From positions 82,539,334 through 82,603,333 of the forward strand of contig CM057475.1 in the NCBI GenBank assembly GCA_030035585.1: 64,000 nucleotides of DNA. Direction: 5' to 3'. Below are positions 1 to 10,480 of the stretch, in pieces. The notes under the pieces were generated by a model. The model saw only the letters and a list, made by a program, of their open reading frames with translations, had not been told where the DNA came from and made no database searches. The stretch comes from Dugong dugon. Its lineage: Eukaryota > Chordata > Mammalia > Sirenia > Dugongidae. Positions within the stretch are counted from its first letter, which is position 1, and the number at the start of each line of letters is the position of its first letter. The position numbers and the translations under genes were made by a program.

Positions 1-655
1 AATGTTCTATATCCTACTTTGGTGAGTAGCATCTGGGGTCTTAAAAGCTTGTGAACAGCCATCTGAGATACTCCACTGGTTCCACCTATCTGGAGCAAGG
101 GAGAATGAAGAAAACCAAAGACACAAGGGAAAGATTAGTTCAAAGGACTAATGGACCACAACTACCACGGCCTCCACCAAACTGAGTCCAGCACAGCTAG
201 ATGATGCCCGCCTACCACCACTGACTGCTCTGACAGGGATCACAATAGAGGGTCCTGGACAGAGCTGGAGAAAAATGTAGAACAAAATTCTAACTCACAA
301 AAAAGACCAGACTTACTGGCCTGACAGAGACTGGAGAAACCCCCAGACTATGGCCCCAGACACCCTTTTAACTCAGTACGGAAGTCACTTCTGAGGTTCA
401 CCCTTCAGCCAAAGATCAGACAGGCCCGTAAAACAAAACGCGACTAAATGGGCACACCAGCTCAGGAGCAGAGATGAGAGAAGGCAGGAGGAGACAGGAA
501 AGCTGGTAACAGGGAACCCAGGGTCAAGAAAGAGAGAGTGTTGACATGTCGTGGGGTTGGCAACCAGTGTCACAAAACAATTACCGTATTAATTGTTTAA
601 TGAGAAACTAATTTGCTCTGTAAACCTTCAACTAACGCATAATTAAAAAAAAAAA
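1..655 (+). mobile_element. L1 LINE 3' UTR and poly(A) tail (5' end outside the window)
   Basis: This stretch aligns by eye, phrase by phrase, with the copies at 16980-17615 and 57660-58380. All three share the start 'atgttctat.tcctac.ttggtgagtag', the middle 'ccagacttactggcctga' and the end 'tgtttaatgagaaactaattt', and they run into an A-rich tail (about 641-660). This is the 3' untranslated end of a lineage-specific L1. No intact ORF2 is present here. Confidence 0.8.
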
Positions 656-1017
656 CAAAACAGTTATCACTGAGTAAGATCAGTGATCTGAAAGACGCAT
701 CATTTTATCCAGATGCTCTTTGTGTTTCTGGGACACCCTGGAATAGGGGATGCACCCTCGTCTGAGAAGCATAGACTTCACCTGTGCCAAAAGGTGACAG
801 GTTGGCCAAAGATACCACTTTTGCTTTTCCGAGTATTCACCTCTCATCGGCCCAGACTGTACCATGAGAGATGGGCAAAGACAACTTCAGCATCAGGAGC
901 TCGTTCACTCAGCCACAATTTTCCACCTTCAGAGGCAAATGCCAGTCTTGTTTAAGATGTGTGCCCACCACTGCCTCCAACACATGGAATTAGACGTGCT
1001 TTATCACCAACTTAGCA
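656..1017. other. Intergenic DNA, nothing recognised
   Basis: Only short spurious frames occur in this stretch. No repeat family was recognised. Confidence 0.5.
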
Positions 1018-1018
1018 G

Positions 1019-1218
1019 TTACCACTTACCGTGGAGTCGACTCAGACTCATGGCGACCGCACATACGTCAGAGGAGAACTGTGCTCCATGGGGGTTTTCA
1101 ATGGCTGATTTTTCTAAAGTAGATATCCAGGTCTTTCTTCTGAGGCACCTCTGGTTGAACTCGAACCTCCTTTCAACTAGCATCGAGCACATTAACTGTT
1201 CGCACCACCCAGGGACTC
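1019..1218 (-). mobile_element. AfroSINE-type SINE (long subtype), antisense
   Basis: The + strand starts in the tail ('gtggagtcgactcagactcatgg') and ends in the head ('caccacccagggactc'), so the element lies on the minus strand. It has the same arrangement as the copies at 7591, 15027, 19381 and 30132. An imperfect direct repeat (ttatcaccaact.. at about 1000 and 1219) looks like the target-site duplication. Confidence 0.8.
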
Positions 1219-1239
1219 TTATCACCAACTAACAGTGAT

Positions 1240-2402
1240 AAAAGCCCTCGGGATTCCGCAAATGCAACCAAATTCCTCGTTCATTGTTATTTACATTATT
1301 TATGGAGTCTCGCTTTTCCAGATAAATTATTGTCTCCTCAACTCCGATATATTGGATTGAAATAACTAGTGTTGAAATATTGAACACAAAACAGGTTCCA
1401 GATTAAGAAGAAGTGAGTCTTCAAGTCTAGCCGTAGAAATGTCCGGACACCTATTTGAAGTCCATACACTTACAATATCAGATGACAGAGAGGTTAGGGA
1501 GATGCAGCAAGACTGAGTGAGTTCTCGCTGCATTTTACTTAAAACCGTCTTCTTTGTGGAGACACTGGTGGGCCCTGAGGTTGCCGAGGGCCCTGCTGCT
1601 GTGTTTACAGGATGACACTCACTACCTGCGCCGCAGACACCAAGGCTCCGCTCCACACCGGCAGTGCCTAAATGAGAGCACGTGTCCCAGCCACCTGCTC
1701 TGCGCACCAAGCGCTGGGGAGACCTCGGCGGGGGGGCTCACAGCTGCAGGGGGGGGTGTATGAGGGAGCTGACTCTCAGGACCAGGTATGGAGGTGCACT
1801 CGGGGGGGCACCGAGGGGCGCAGAGGGCTCCGGAAAGTCTTCCCAAGTCTAAGGTAAAGCAACCAATCTGTCACTTGTAAGAACCAGATATCGCCATTGG
1901 CTCAGAGCAGGGGACCTCACTATGCCGAGGAGGAGCTGGGGCTGGAAGGAGGGGATCTGAAGTCCCCCGCGTTCCGGAATGAAGAGTTAATTCTCCTGGC
2001 TGGCCTGTGAACACGCCCGCACTGCCGCCTGGCCCAGCCCTGCTCTGGGAACAGGTGAAGTCCAGGACCCGGCAGCATGTGAAGGCTGCACAGCCTCCGT
2101 GCAGAGAACCGGTATCACGCCTGTGGTGACGCTCACCAGGGGCTAGCTCCTGCCCCCTCTGGGTCTCACCAGCCCGTGCGGGGCACTGATGTGGAGGAAA
2201 CGGCCTACCCACTTCACAAAAAGCTTTATGAGCACCCACTAAGGGCAGAAGGTCCTACACCTCTTCCTCAGGACATGAAAGGAAACCACCCGGGGGGGGA
2301 AACCTCAGCGAGTGTTTCCTTCAGAGGGGACTTCATTCCCCCGTGGTCACACAGTGGGAAGTGCCCAGACTCCCAGCGGGTTGTTTCTCCTTCTCCCTTT
2401 CA
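1240..2402. other. Intergenic, GC-rich from about 1560
   Basis: No exon-like or family-like signal was recognised. Open frames here overlap on both strands, as expected of GC-rich DNA, and are not credible genes. Confidence 0.5.
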
Positions 2403-2570
2403 AGGAGCCCTGGTGGGCAGTGGTTAAGAGCTACGGCTGCTAACCAAAAGGTCCACAGTTCAAATCCACCAGCCGCTCCTTGGAAACCCCGTGGGGCAGT
2501 TCTCCTCTGTCCTGTAGGGTCGCTATGAGTCGGAGTTGACTAGAGGGCAACCAGTTTGGTTTGGTTTTGG
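2403..2570 (+). mobile_element. AfroSINE-type SINE, sense
   Basis: It begins 'aggagccctggtgg.cagtgg' (tRNA-like head with an A-box-like stretch). It continues with 'ttcaaatccaccagccgctc' (B-box-like) and 'ggggcagttct', and ends 'gtcgctatgagtcggagttga' plus 'tttggtttgg'. This matches the other + strand copies at 28791 and 50599. Confidence 0.88.
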
Positions 2571-2717
2571 AAGGGAGGACAGGCAAGTGTCTCGGTTTCC
2601 TCATCTTTAAAACAGAGAAGGTTAAAAGAAGAAGACGGGGGAGGAGAATAATCTTGGAAAACATAACCTGAAACTCCTCATAAATCTCAGCAACATTATG
2701 TCTCATTTTAGGCACCC

Positions 2718-2785
2718 TCTATTTTGCAGGCAAGTCAGTCCAACAAAAAATTCTATTTTGCAGGCAAGTCAGTCCAACAAAAAAT
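2718..2785. repeat. Perfect 34-bp tandem duplication
   Basis: A 34-bp unit at 2718-2751 is repeated without mismatch at 2752-2785. The unit starts 'tctattttgcaggcaag'. The perfect identity suggests a recent duplication. Confidence 0.95.
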
Positions 2786-3045
2786 TGAAGTTAACAGAGC
2801 AACTCCAGCGCCCGAAGCTTCGAACTGAGATGCAGGAGCGCCCTCTTGTGGCAGGTCTTTCTCACGGGCGTTGTTAGCACTTCCTAGAGTTCAGCTTTCC
2901 TCTGATGGTATTTACCTGACCACCTGGGAGGCCAGCTCACACCCCGCCCTGCACGTGCACCCCCCACCCCCCCCACCCCAGCGGCCGCTGGGCCTCTGCT
3001 CTCAGGGGGCTAGACTGTTTGGAGCCCTGACCTCCCCACCCCAGC

Positions 3046-3662
3046 TGTGGTGCAATTAATTACTTTTGTGTGTGGCCTTTCTAGCCACTGTCTTGTAACT
3101 TCCATCCAGGTGATTGTGTGATAGACTAATGGTGGCCTACCAAGGGAATTGGTCTGTTTTGCCTTAAAAGAGAGCCAATTCCAGAGCAGAGAGAAGGAGC
3201 CCAGCACCACCAAGGAAGGGGAGACCAGCAGTAGAGACCCCGGCAGCAGGAGGCAGCGCAGCGGGCTTCCCGGCCGACGGACCGAGAGAGAAAGCTGAGT
3301 GCCTTTGGGCAGAGAGTGAGGGCCAGGGAGAGGCGTTCCTGCGAGCACAGGTTGGGAGAGGCTGTCCTGATGGAAAAGCTGTATCCTGAGCGTTCCTGAG
3401 CCTCAACTGTAACTGTGACTTCCCGAATGAACCCCATGATCGTGAGTATGGTCTGTGAGTTCTGTGCAGACGTTGCAATGAATTATCAAACCCAGCAAAG
3501 AGTGCTTTGGGACAGACAGATGGTTGGTGTCAGAACTGGTAGAGATGGTGGAGAGAGGAGGCGTATGTGGCCTCCACCTCGTAGGAATCAGCCTTGGGCT
3601 GTTGATCTTAGTTCTCCTTTGGGGCTGGAGGAGTCAGACACCTCCCCCGAGCTGTTTTTACA
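3046..3662 (+). mobile_element. Solo LTR of an ERVL-like family (copy 1)
   Basis: The 617-bp element begins TGTGGTG and ends TTTACA, so it has the usual TG...CA LTR termini. An exact 5-bp direct repeat CCAGC flanks it (3041-3045 and 3663-3667), the duplication length usual for ERVL-type elements. A second copy of the same family lies at 26671-27355 in the same orientation. A motif resembling a tRNA-Leu primer-binding site (TGGTGTCAGAA at 3525-3535) lies inside it, about 125 bp from its right end. No retroviral coding sequence is present. Confidence 0.8.
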
Positions 3663-3667
3663 CCAGC

Positions 3668-5130
3668 CAAGTGTGCATTCAGGACAATGAGTATGCGGTG
3701 TCTCCCAGAGCTGGGTGTGGAATTCCGCAGAGTGGAATCCACAGGGAAAGCAGCTTCACCAGTGGGTGGGAGCAGTCTCCTGCGGGTGGTGTTGCCCCTG
3801 AAAAAGGCAGGCCAAGGCCTCTCCAAGGACGGGGGCTCCCTCAGGGAGCAGGTTCTCAGAATGCGTTGTGAATTGCTCAGGCTGGTCTACAAAAGGGCGT
3901 TCTCACACACCCAGCCCACCCTGGCCCCTCAGGAAGACACTGTGGTGGAGCTAAGGTCAGACCCTCCCCCTCCCACCTGGTCTTAAGGAAAACCGAGCTA
4001 GGGACCACCGCTCCCCAGACGTTTGGCTGCTCTGGGCTTGGGGGCGAGGTTGCGTCTGTCGTGTGGGTTTGGCTGGCTTGCAGTCCAGGCCTAGTGGTGC
4101 ACGCGAGGATCTGTGACCTTGGCCGATGCGGGAGGCCCTACCCAGGCCATGAGAGCTCCCCGGAGTCCCAGCCCCTGTCCCCAGGCCTGCCAGGGGGACA
4201 GGATGGCACCCAGCCGCACCGGGGCTCCCACCCAGGGCCCAGGGCAGGTCAGGGTGCCCTCTCCCCAGAGGGCCCCACTGGACACATCAAAGTCCTGTGT
4301 GCCTGGGGACCAGACCAATGTGGCGGCACCAGCACTGTCCCCACAACAGGGAGACACCCACCGAGACCCACAGCCACCTCCCCAAGCCCCAGCAGTATGC
4401 AGCACTCCCTGGGGGGCATCCAGGACATGAGGTGGCTTTCCCCCCTACCAAGAGCAGAGCACTAGGCGCCCCCTTTCTGTGATTGGTGGCGACCCAGCTC
4501 CCCCACCCCCTGCAATGAGCCCACCCCTCTCTCTCCCTGCCGCTCACCTCCTGTCCCAGGTCTCCCTCTTCCCCTCGTGGTAGGGACAGGATGGGGGCTG
4601 CCCATCCCCTACAAGTGGTCCCTGCAGACCCCATCGCCGACCCTCTCCCTCACCTGGAGGGGCCGGTTGGAGAGGGGTTGGGCGTGGGGGGGTAGGAGAT
4701 AAGGGAGGGTCACCTGCCCTGACTAAGGATTGGGGTCAGCACCTGGGCCTGCACCATATGAGCCGTGTGACCCTAGAGAGCTACTTCCTCACAGGTGCGT
4801 AGGGGTCACCCTCAGTCCTGGCTGAACGCAGGGCCTAATTGTACCTTGACGTGGTTTTACAGTGCCCCGTGTAGAGCTCGGCCTTAGAAAGGAGCCTCTC
4901 CTGCAGCAAGATGGCTGAGTAAATCCCACTGGGCCACTGCAGGGAAGGCCCGGAAGAGGTCCAGGGAAGCAGGGACAAGCACACCCAGACCCTCTACGGG
5001 AGGCGCTGAGGCAGACGCTGCTGTTTCCGGCTTCTGAGGAGAGAGCCCTGAAGATGTCCTTGGCCAGGGCGCCAGGAGGGATGGAAAGGAAGGGAAACCT
5101 GAGACGCCTGAGAGAGCATAAGTCAGGGGA
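3668..5130. other. Intergenic GC-rich DNA, nothing recognised
   Basis: High GC gives many overlapping frames on both strands (about 4060-4640). None shows splice sites or a family I recognise. Confidence 0.5.
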
Positions 5131-5540
5131 CAAGTGCCCTACAGCTGCTGTGACTGACCATCGCGAGACTGGAGCTTAGAACAACAGAAGCAGATTCTCT
5201 CCCAGTTCTGGAGCCGTGAGTTCAAGACAACGTGACTGGGCCAAACTCCCTCCGGAGGCTCTCGGGAAAATCCTCCTCGCCTCTTCCGGCTTCTGGTGGC
5301 CCCAGGTGTCCTTGGCTTGTGGCTGCATCATGCTGTCTCTGGCTCCTCCTCTGTGTGTGTGAAGTCTCCCTCGGCCTCCCTCTGATGGGAATGCACGTGG
5401 TGGCATTTAGGGCCCACTCTAGGGTCACTGTGAGCTGGAATCAACTCCATGGCAGTGGGTTTTGGGATGATCCAGGCTGATCTCCCCATCTCAAAACCCT
5501 TCATTTAATTCCAGCGGCAAAGACCCTTTCCCCTGGGACC
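5131..5540. mobile_element. Ancient mammalian interspersed repeat carrying an AfroSINE tail fragment
   Basis: Phrases such as 'tctggtggccccaggtgtccttggcttgtgg' split around 'gatgatccaggctgatctcccc' recall a common old mammalian repeat whose name I cannot assign with confidence. A SINE-tail fragment (about 5424-5465, 'tgagctggaatcaactccatggcag') interrupts it. Confidence 0.45.
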
Positions 5541-5642
5541 AGGACACGGGCACATCATGGGGACCGTCATCAGCCAGCCACAGGAGCATTGCAAAGGGTG
5601 AGACTGAGGACAAAGGGCAGGTCCGCAAGCCCCAGGGGAAGC

Positions 5643-5659
5643 GGGGGGGGGGGGGGGGG
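5643..5659. repeat. G17 homopolymer
   Basis: Seventeen consecutive G residues. The length in the assembly may be unreliable. Confidence 0.9.
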
Positions 5660-7287
5660 CTGCAGTGAGCGCAGGGGCCTGAGTGGAGAGTTTGGGAGAA
5701 AGTGAGAGAAGGAGTGCTTGATGGGGAGACGGGAACATCCTCCTGGACGCCATGGGCGAGGCTGCAGTGAGGACCACGAGCTAGCTTTTATTCCTTGTGG
5801 TCGTCCGACTCTATCCACATCCCTGTTTCTCCTACACACAGTGCGTCTGGAGGGTGCATTTAGGAAATGCCCATTTGGAGAGTCAGAAAAACAAGAGGAC
5901 GTGGGAGCTAGGGCTGGTGCCAGTCTGCAGAGGTGCAAGGTTCAGGGGCGACACCAGCAGGACCCTCTGGGGCCAGGGGCCAAAGCCCCCACCCCACCAC
6001 CACCAGCAGCTTGGGCTAAGAAGGGGGAGGAGCTTGTTGGTTCTGGAGGCCACAGCCCAGAAGGCAGGGACAGCAGGGCCTCCTGGCTCTGGGGTGCTGG
6101 GCCAGTGAGATTTCACAGCCCTCCTCTGGCACTGGAGGGGGGCACAGGGGTGAGGTCGGGACCCAAGCAGGGCCCATGGCTGAGATGCAGATGGGAGAGC
6201 CCCTACTTCACGCTGGGGTGGCTGATCTGGGGATCAGAGGCCCTGATGCCTGAGCCCCAGCCCAGGCCTGTGGGGGCTCCCAGCTCACCCTCCCTGTTGT
6301 CCTGGGGCCCTCCTCTCTCAGCCACCTCTCCTCCTTCCCTCTCCTAGTTTTCCTGGAGCTGGGAACCAGTCGCAGGCAGCTCTGGGCTTTCTGTCCAGAA
6401 AATCCTCCCCACCAGACACCCTAGAAGGAGGTGAGATGGGAGGCTAGGAGTTGGCCCGGGGCTGGCCCAGCTGGGATGGCAGGAGGCCCAGGGGCCGAGG
6501 ATCACCAGGCCTCCTCACCAATCAGCACCCCCACACAGTGCCAGCCTTCCCCCAGGGCCCGTCCCTCGTCTACGGTGACATCCCCCTGCCCCCGGCCACC
6601 TTCTTGCAGAGTTGGTCAGCTGCCTGCTGCATCCTAGCCTGAGTCCGTGCCCGGAGACTCCTCTAGGGGCACAGGGACCCTCCCTTAGATTCTGTCACCA
6701 CTTCTGGTACGCTAGCAGGGACTAGCGACACCTCCGTAAGCACATCCACGGAGCCCCCGCGTTGATGACCACCACTCCACACAGCCTGGCCTCACGAGGG
6801 TCACACCAGAGACCAATAGGTGGGAGCTGGGTGGTGGACAGTTCTTCAGCTAACACATGTCCTACCTAACAGGTCTCTCTCCTAATTTCAAAGCCAGAGA
6901 TGGAAGGTTTCTGAAGCCGTGGCTCCCCCATCACAGGGCTCGTCAACGGGAAGCAGCCGGCATTTCTGACCTGGCAGAGCCCAAGCCTCATGGGGTAGAA
7001 GGACAGCTGTTGCCCCTCATGCAGTTCCTGCCCCAGAGTGGGGGAGTGGGAGGCGCTGCCACGTGAACAGGCCATGTCGGCACGGTGCAGGCATTGGCCC
7101 AGAGGGGCTCTGCACCTCCAGGAGGTTTGGGGGCGCCAGTGACATGGCCTCACTGTAACCCCCCCAGCCCAGGCCCCTCAGGGCCTCCTGGACACGGAGG
7201 TCGGCCCGGAGCTGCTGCTCCTCACATAGCCAGCAGAGGGCAGCAGCGCCCCAGGAAAGAGACGATGCCTCACCAGGCCTGTTTGGG
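5660..7287. other. Intergenic GC-rich DNA, nothing recognised
   Basis: This includes a 209-codon open frame (5718-6347) that I judge a chance product of GC richness (see rejected items). No repeat family was recognised. Confidence 0.5.
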
Positions 7288-7362
7288 GCAGTGAAGTCCA
7301 TTCTGACTCATACCGGCCCTATACGATAGGCTACAGCTGCCCCGGAGGGTTTCCTAGGCCTG
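7288..7362 (-). mobile_element. AfroSINE fragment, antisense
   Basis: 'gaagtccattctgactcatac' followed by 'ccctatacgatagg' and 'ggagggtttccta' matches the tail half of the antisense SINEs. The head is missing. Confidence 0.6.
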
Positions 7363-7590
7363 AGGGTTATCAATAGCACCTGGGACGCAGCTGATAGGGG
7401 CGTCTGCGCCAATGCTTTTACTGATATTTTTACTTTGGCTGATGGCCGAGGCCCACCTCTCCAAGCGCAATAACAAGATAGCTCACACTTGGGCAGCACC
7501 TAACATTTTTCAGAGAATTTAACGTTTATTTTTCCTTTTGACCTTTTAAACTTTTATCTTTTAAGCTCTTATGGTGGACAGAGCTAGGAT

Positions 7591-7797
7591 AAAAACCAGT
7601 TGCCATTAAGTCAGTTCCGACTCCTGGCAACCCCATGTGTGTCAGAGTAGAACTGTGCTCCAAAGGGTTTCCAATAGCTGATTTTTCAGAAGCAGATCAC
7701 CAGGCCTTTCTTCCGAAACACCTCTGGATGGACTTGAAGCTCCAACCTTCCCGTTAGCAGCCAAGTGTGTTAACCATTTGTACCACCCAGGGACTCC
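7591..7797 (-). mobile_element. AfroSINE-type SINE (long subtype), antisense
   Basis: It runs from 'accagttgccattaagtcag' to 'caccacccagggactcc'. A diverged direct repeat (ctaggata before, ctgggata after) is a possible target-site duplication. Confidence 0.85.
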
Positions 7798-8181
7798 AAA
7801 ACTGGGATAGTTATTATTTATCAAGGATGAAGAAACAAACTCCGAGAGCATAGAGGTTGACTGGGGATCCTCTGACCTGAGAAGCCAGGATTTGAATTGT
7901 GTCTGAGGCTCCGCCCTGCCATGCTATCCCTGGGGAAGATGTGTTTCTGCAGCCCCACTTGGTGGCCCAGCTCACTGTTCATCAAGCTCATGAAACGTGA
8001 ATCCACTAGGACAGACTGACCACTAGCTGCACATTCAGACTGCGGTTTAGAGTTTAAGAGGACCAGAAACACTCCCTGGAACCATCGCCACCTCCCCTCT
8101 GCTCAAGTCTCAAGGATCACATTCTCACGTTTTGTTTGCTGCCTATTTTGTTACACCCTTTGTTTGAGCTGATTCAGCTCA

Positions 8182-8367
8182 GATACAGCAGATGTTCTTG
8201 AGAATCCATCACTCCGCGTTCATGGGCGTTTTGAGTTGGTGAACCTGAGATGCAGTGGGTGTTCCTGGGAATCCATCACTCCGCGTTCATGGGTGTTTGA
8301 GTTGGTTAACCTGAGATGCAGTGGGTGTCCTGGGAATCCATCACTCCGCATTCATGGGTGTTTTGAG
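8182..8367. repeat. Tandem repeat, about 66 bp x about 2.8
   Basis: Units start at 8182, 8249 and 8314 (spacing 67 and 65). Each contains 'gaatccatcactccgc' and 'ttcatggg.gtt'. The second and third units are closer to each other than to the first. Confidence 0.9.
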
Positions 8368-9262
8368 CCTTATAATTAATGCTGTGTCTCTGAGAGGGCT
8401 CTTCTCTCTAGGATAGAAAGCAAAGTGTTAATTATAACCAAGGGGCTGCCTCTCAGCGGTTCCTGGAGTAGGAAAAGACAAGGGTGGGCATTACAGGTGC
8501 CTCACTGGGGGCCAGTGGAGCCTCTTTTTCCTGGAGCTGGCAACTGCTGCAGTATCTAGAAATCATCTTATCAATCAAAGTGACACTTTCTCTCAGGAGA
8601 AAATAAGTGGTTCATGTTGTCAAGGAGGCTTTGATGCAAGGAAACCTTTTCTCAATGTACAAAATTCCTAAGTTACTAAGATAAATGGGGGAGATTTGAC
8701 ACTTCTTGTGCATAATTTAAATTCAAATAGGCTCCCAGTGAAGGAACATTACAAGGTGTTCTGAACTTTGTACCTCCAATTCTGTTCCATTGCTGACACA
8801 GGGTTCTGAGAAGCTTTCAATCTGCCTTCATTTTTATAATTTAGAGGGGAAAAAATACATTGTGGAATATCATGGACCTAGTATTTATTTTGAAATGAAA
8901 TCAAATTGTCCCTACCTGTGAATTATTCTTTAAAAGCCACTTAAAATAAGCAAGTGTTTTCCACACTTCTAGATATTGACTTAGAGTAAGAAACGGCAAA
9001 TGGCTGACGATGTTCAGAAGCACAGAGAAAGCCCAGGTGCAGGGGACATCAAACTTTGAGAGGAAAGGTTGTCCCTGCGGGTGTTTACAGATTCCTTACA
9101 GACCCCACTCTTCATGACATATGTGGGCTTGGGCATCTGGAGTCCTGCGATCTCACTCCACCCCTAGTTGCTCCAAAGGGGAGAGAGAGGCACCTAGTCA
9201 TGTCTGTGCACGGTTGTGGGGGATGCTGGGAAATCCGCTGCTGCCCTATAAGTCTGTGGTAC
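8368..9262. other. Intergenic AT-rich DNA, nothing recognised
   Basis: No repeat family or coding signal was recognised. Confidence 0.5.
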
Positions 9263-9731
9263 TGTCTTAGTCATCTAGTGCTGCTCTAACAGAAATACCA
9301 CAAGTGGATGGCTTTTAACAAGAGAAATTTATTCTCTCACAGTCCAGTAGGCTACAAGTCCAAATTCAGGGCATCAGCTCCAGGAGAAGCCTCTCTCTCT
9401 CTTGGCTCTGGAGAAATGTCCTTGTGATACATCAGTCTTCCCTTGGTCTGGGAGCATCTCAGCAAAGGAACCTCAGGTCCAAAGGATGCGCTCTGCTCCC
9501 AGCACTGCTTTCTTGGTGGTATGAGGTTCCCATGTGTCTCTGCTTGCTTCTCTTATATCTCAAAAGAGATTGGATTAAGACACTATCTAATCTTGTAAAC
9601 CTCATCAGTATAACCTCATCATAGTGACAGAGTTTACAACACATAAGGAAATCACAATCATACAATACTGGGAATCCTCACCCAGCCAAGTTGACAGATA
9701 TTTTTGGGGGACACAGTTCAATCCATGACAG
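9263..9731. mobile_element. Unclassified interspersed repeat
   Basis: It starts 'gtcttagtcatctagtgctg' and ends 'acacagttcaatccatgaca'. In between are 'aagagaaatttattctctcac' and 'gatggcttttaac', phrases typical of a dispersed mammalian repeat. I do not assign a family. Confidence 0.5.
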
Positions 9732-9879
9732 GTACCTCCACGCTTAGCCCTGCCCTGCTGGTGGGGAGGGCCTCTCAGCCTTCTCTGTTGTCTGGAGTGC
9801 CGTGCTTTCCCTGGTCCGGGAGAAGAGTCTCGAATTTGTCTTCATCTTCAGCACTGCCTATCGTGAGGTGAGTGATGGC

Positions 9880-10480
9880 CCCCTAAAGGATACGTTCACA
9901 CCCTAATCTCCTAGTCCCCGGAACCTGTGAGTGTTGCCTTATTTGGAAAAAGTATCTTTGCAGATGTGATTAAGTTAAGGATCTCAAGATGAGATCATTC
10001 TGGATTATCCAAAACCAAAAAAAAACAAAAAAAACCGTTGCCATAGAGTCGATTCCTATCCACCCTATAGGAGAGAGTAGACCTGCCCCATAGGGTTCTG
10101 AAGGAGTGGCTGGTGGGTTTGAACTGCTGACCTTTTGGTTAGCGGCCAAGCTCTTAACCACTGCGCCACCAGGGCTCCTGGGTTATCCAGGTGGGCCCTA
10201 AATCCAGTGACAAGTATCCTGATAAGAGGTGAGGAGAAGAGACAGAAGCAGAGGTAAGACGGCCATATGACGGAAGAGGAGAGATTGCAGTGATGGCACC
10301 ACAAGCCAGGGAATGCCTGCGGCCGCCAGAAGCTGAAAGAGACCAGGAGGGACCTTCCCCTAGGGCCTTCAGAGGGAAGTGGCCCTGCCAACACTGGGGT
10401 TTGGACTTGTGGTCTCCAGAACCGTGAGGGACCACATTTCCATTGTTCTAAGCCCCCTGCCCGTGTGCTTACTGTAGCCG
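9880..10480 (+). mobile_element. Ancient eutherian interspersed repeat, split by a SINE
   Basis: 'cctgtgagtgttgccttatttggaaa' and 'tctttgcagatgtgattaagttaagg', then after the SINE 'caggtgggccctaaatccagtgac' and 'ccagggaatgcctgc', follow a widespread old repeat in order. The family name is not assigned. Confidence 0.6.
10012..10179 (-). mobile_element. AfroSINE, antisense, nested in an older repeat
   Basis: An A-rich tail, 'ccgttgccatagagtcgattcc' and the terminal 'actgcgccaccagggctcc' define the copy. A direct repeat flanks it: ggattatcca at 10002-10011 and gggttatcca at 10180-10189. It interrupts the older repeat at one point, so it is the younger insertion. Confidence 0.9.

Noticed and set aside
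1-655. An exon or UTR of an upstream gene
   Set aside because: The whole stretch recurs at 16980-17613 and 57660-58380 with poly(A) ends, so it is an L1 tail.
5718-6347. 209-codon open frame
   Set aside because: It lies in GC-rich DNA where stops are rare, with frames overlapping on the other strand. There is no domain, no splice context and low-complexity Gly/Pro/Ser content.
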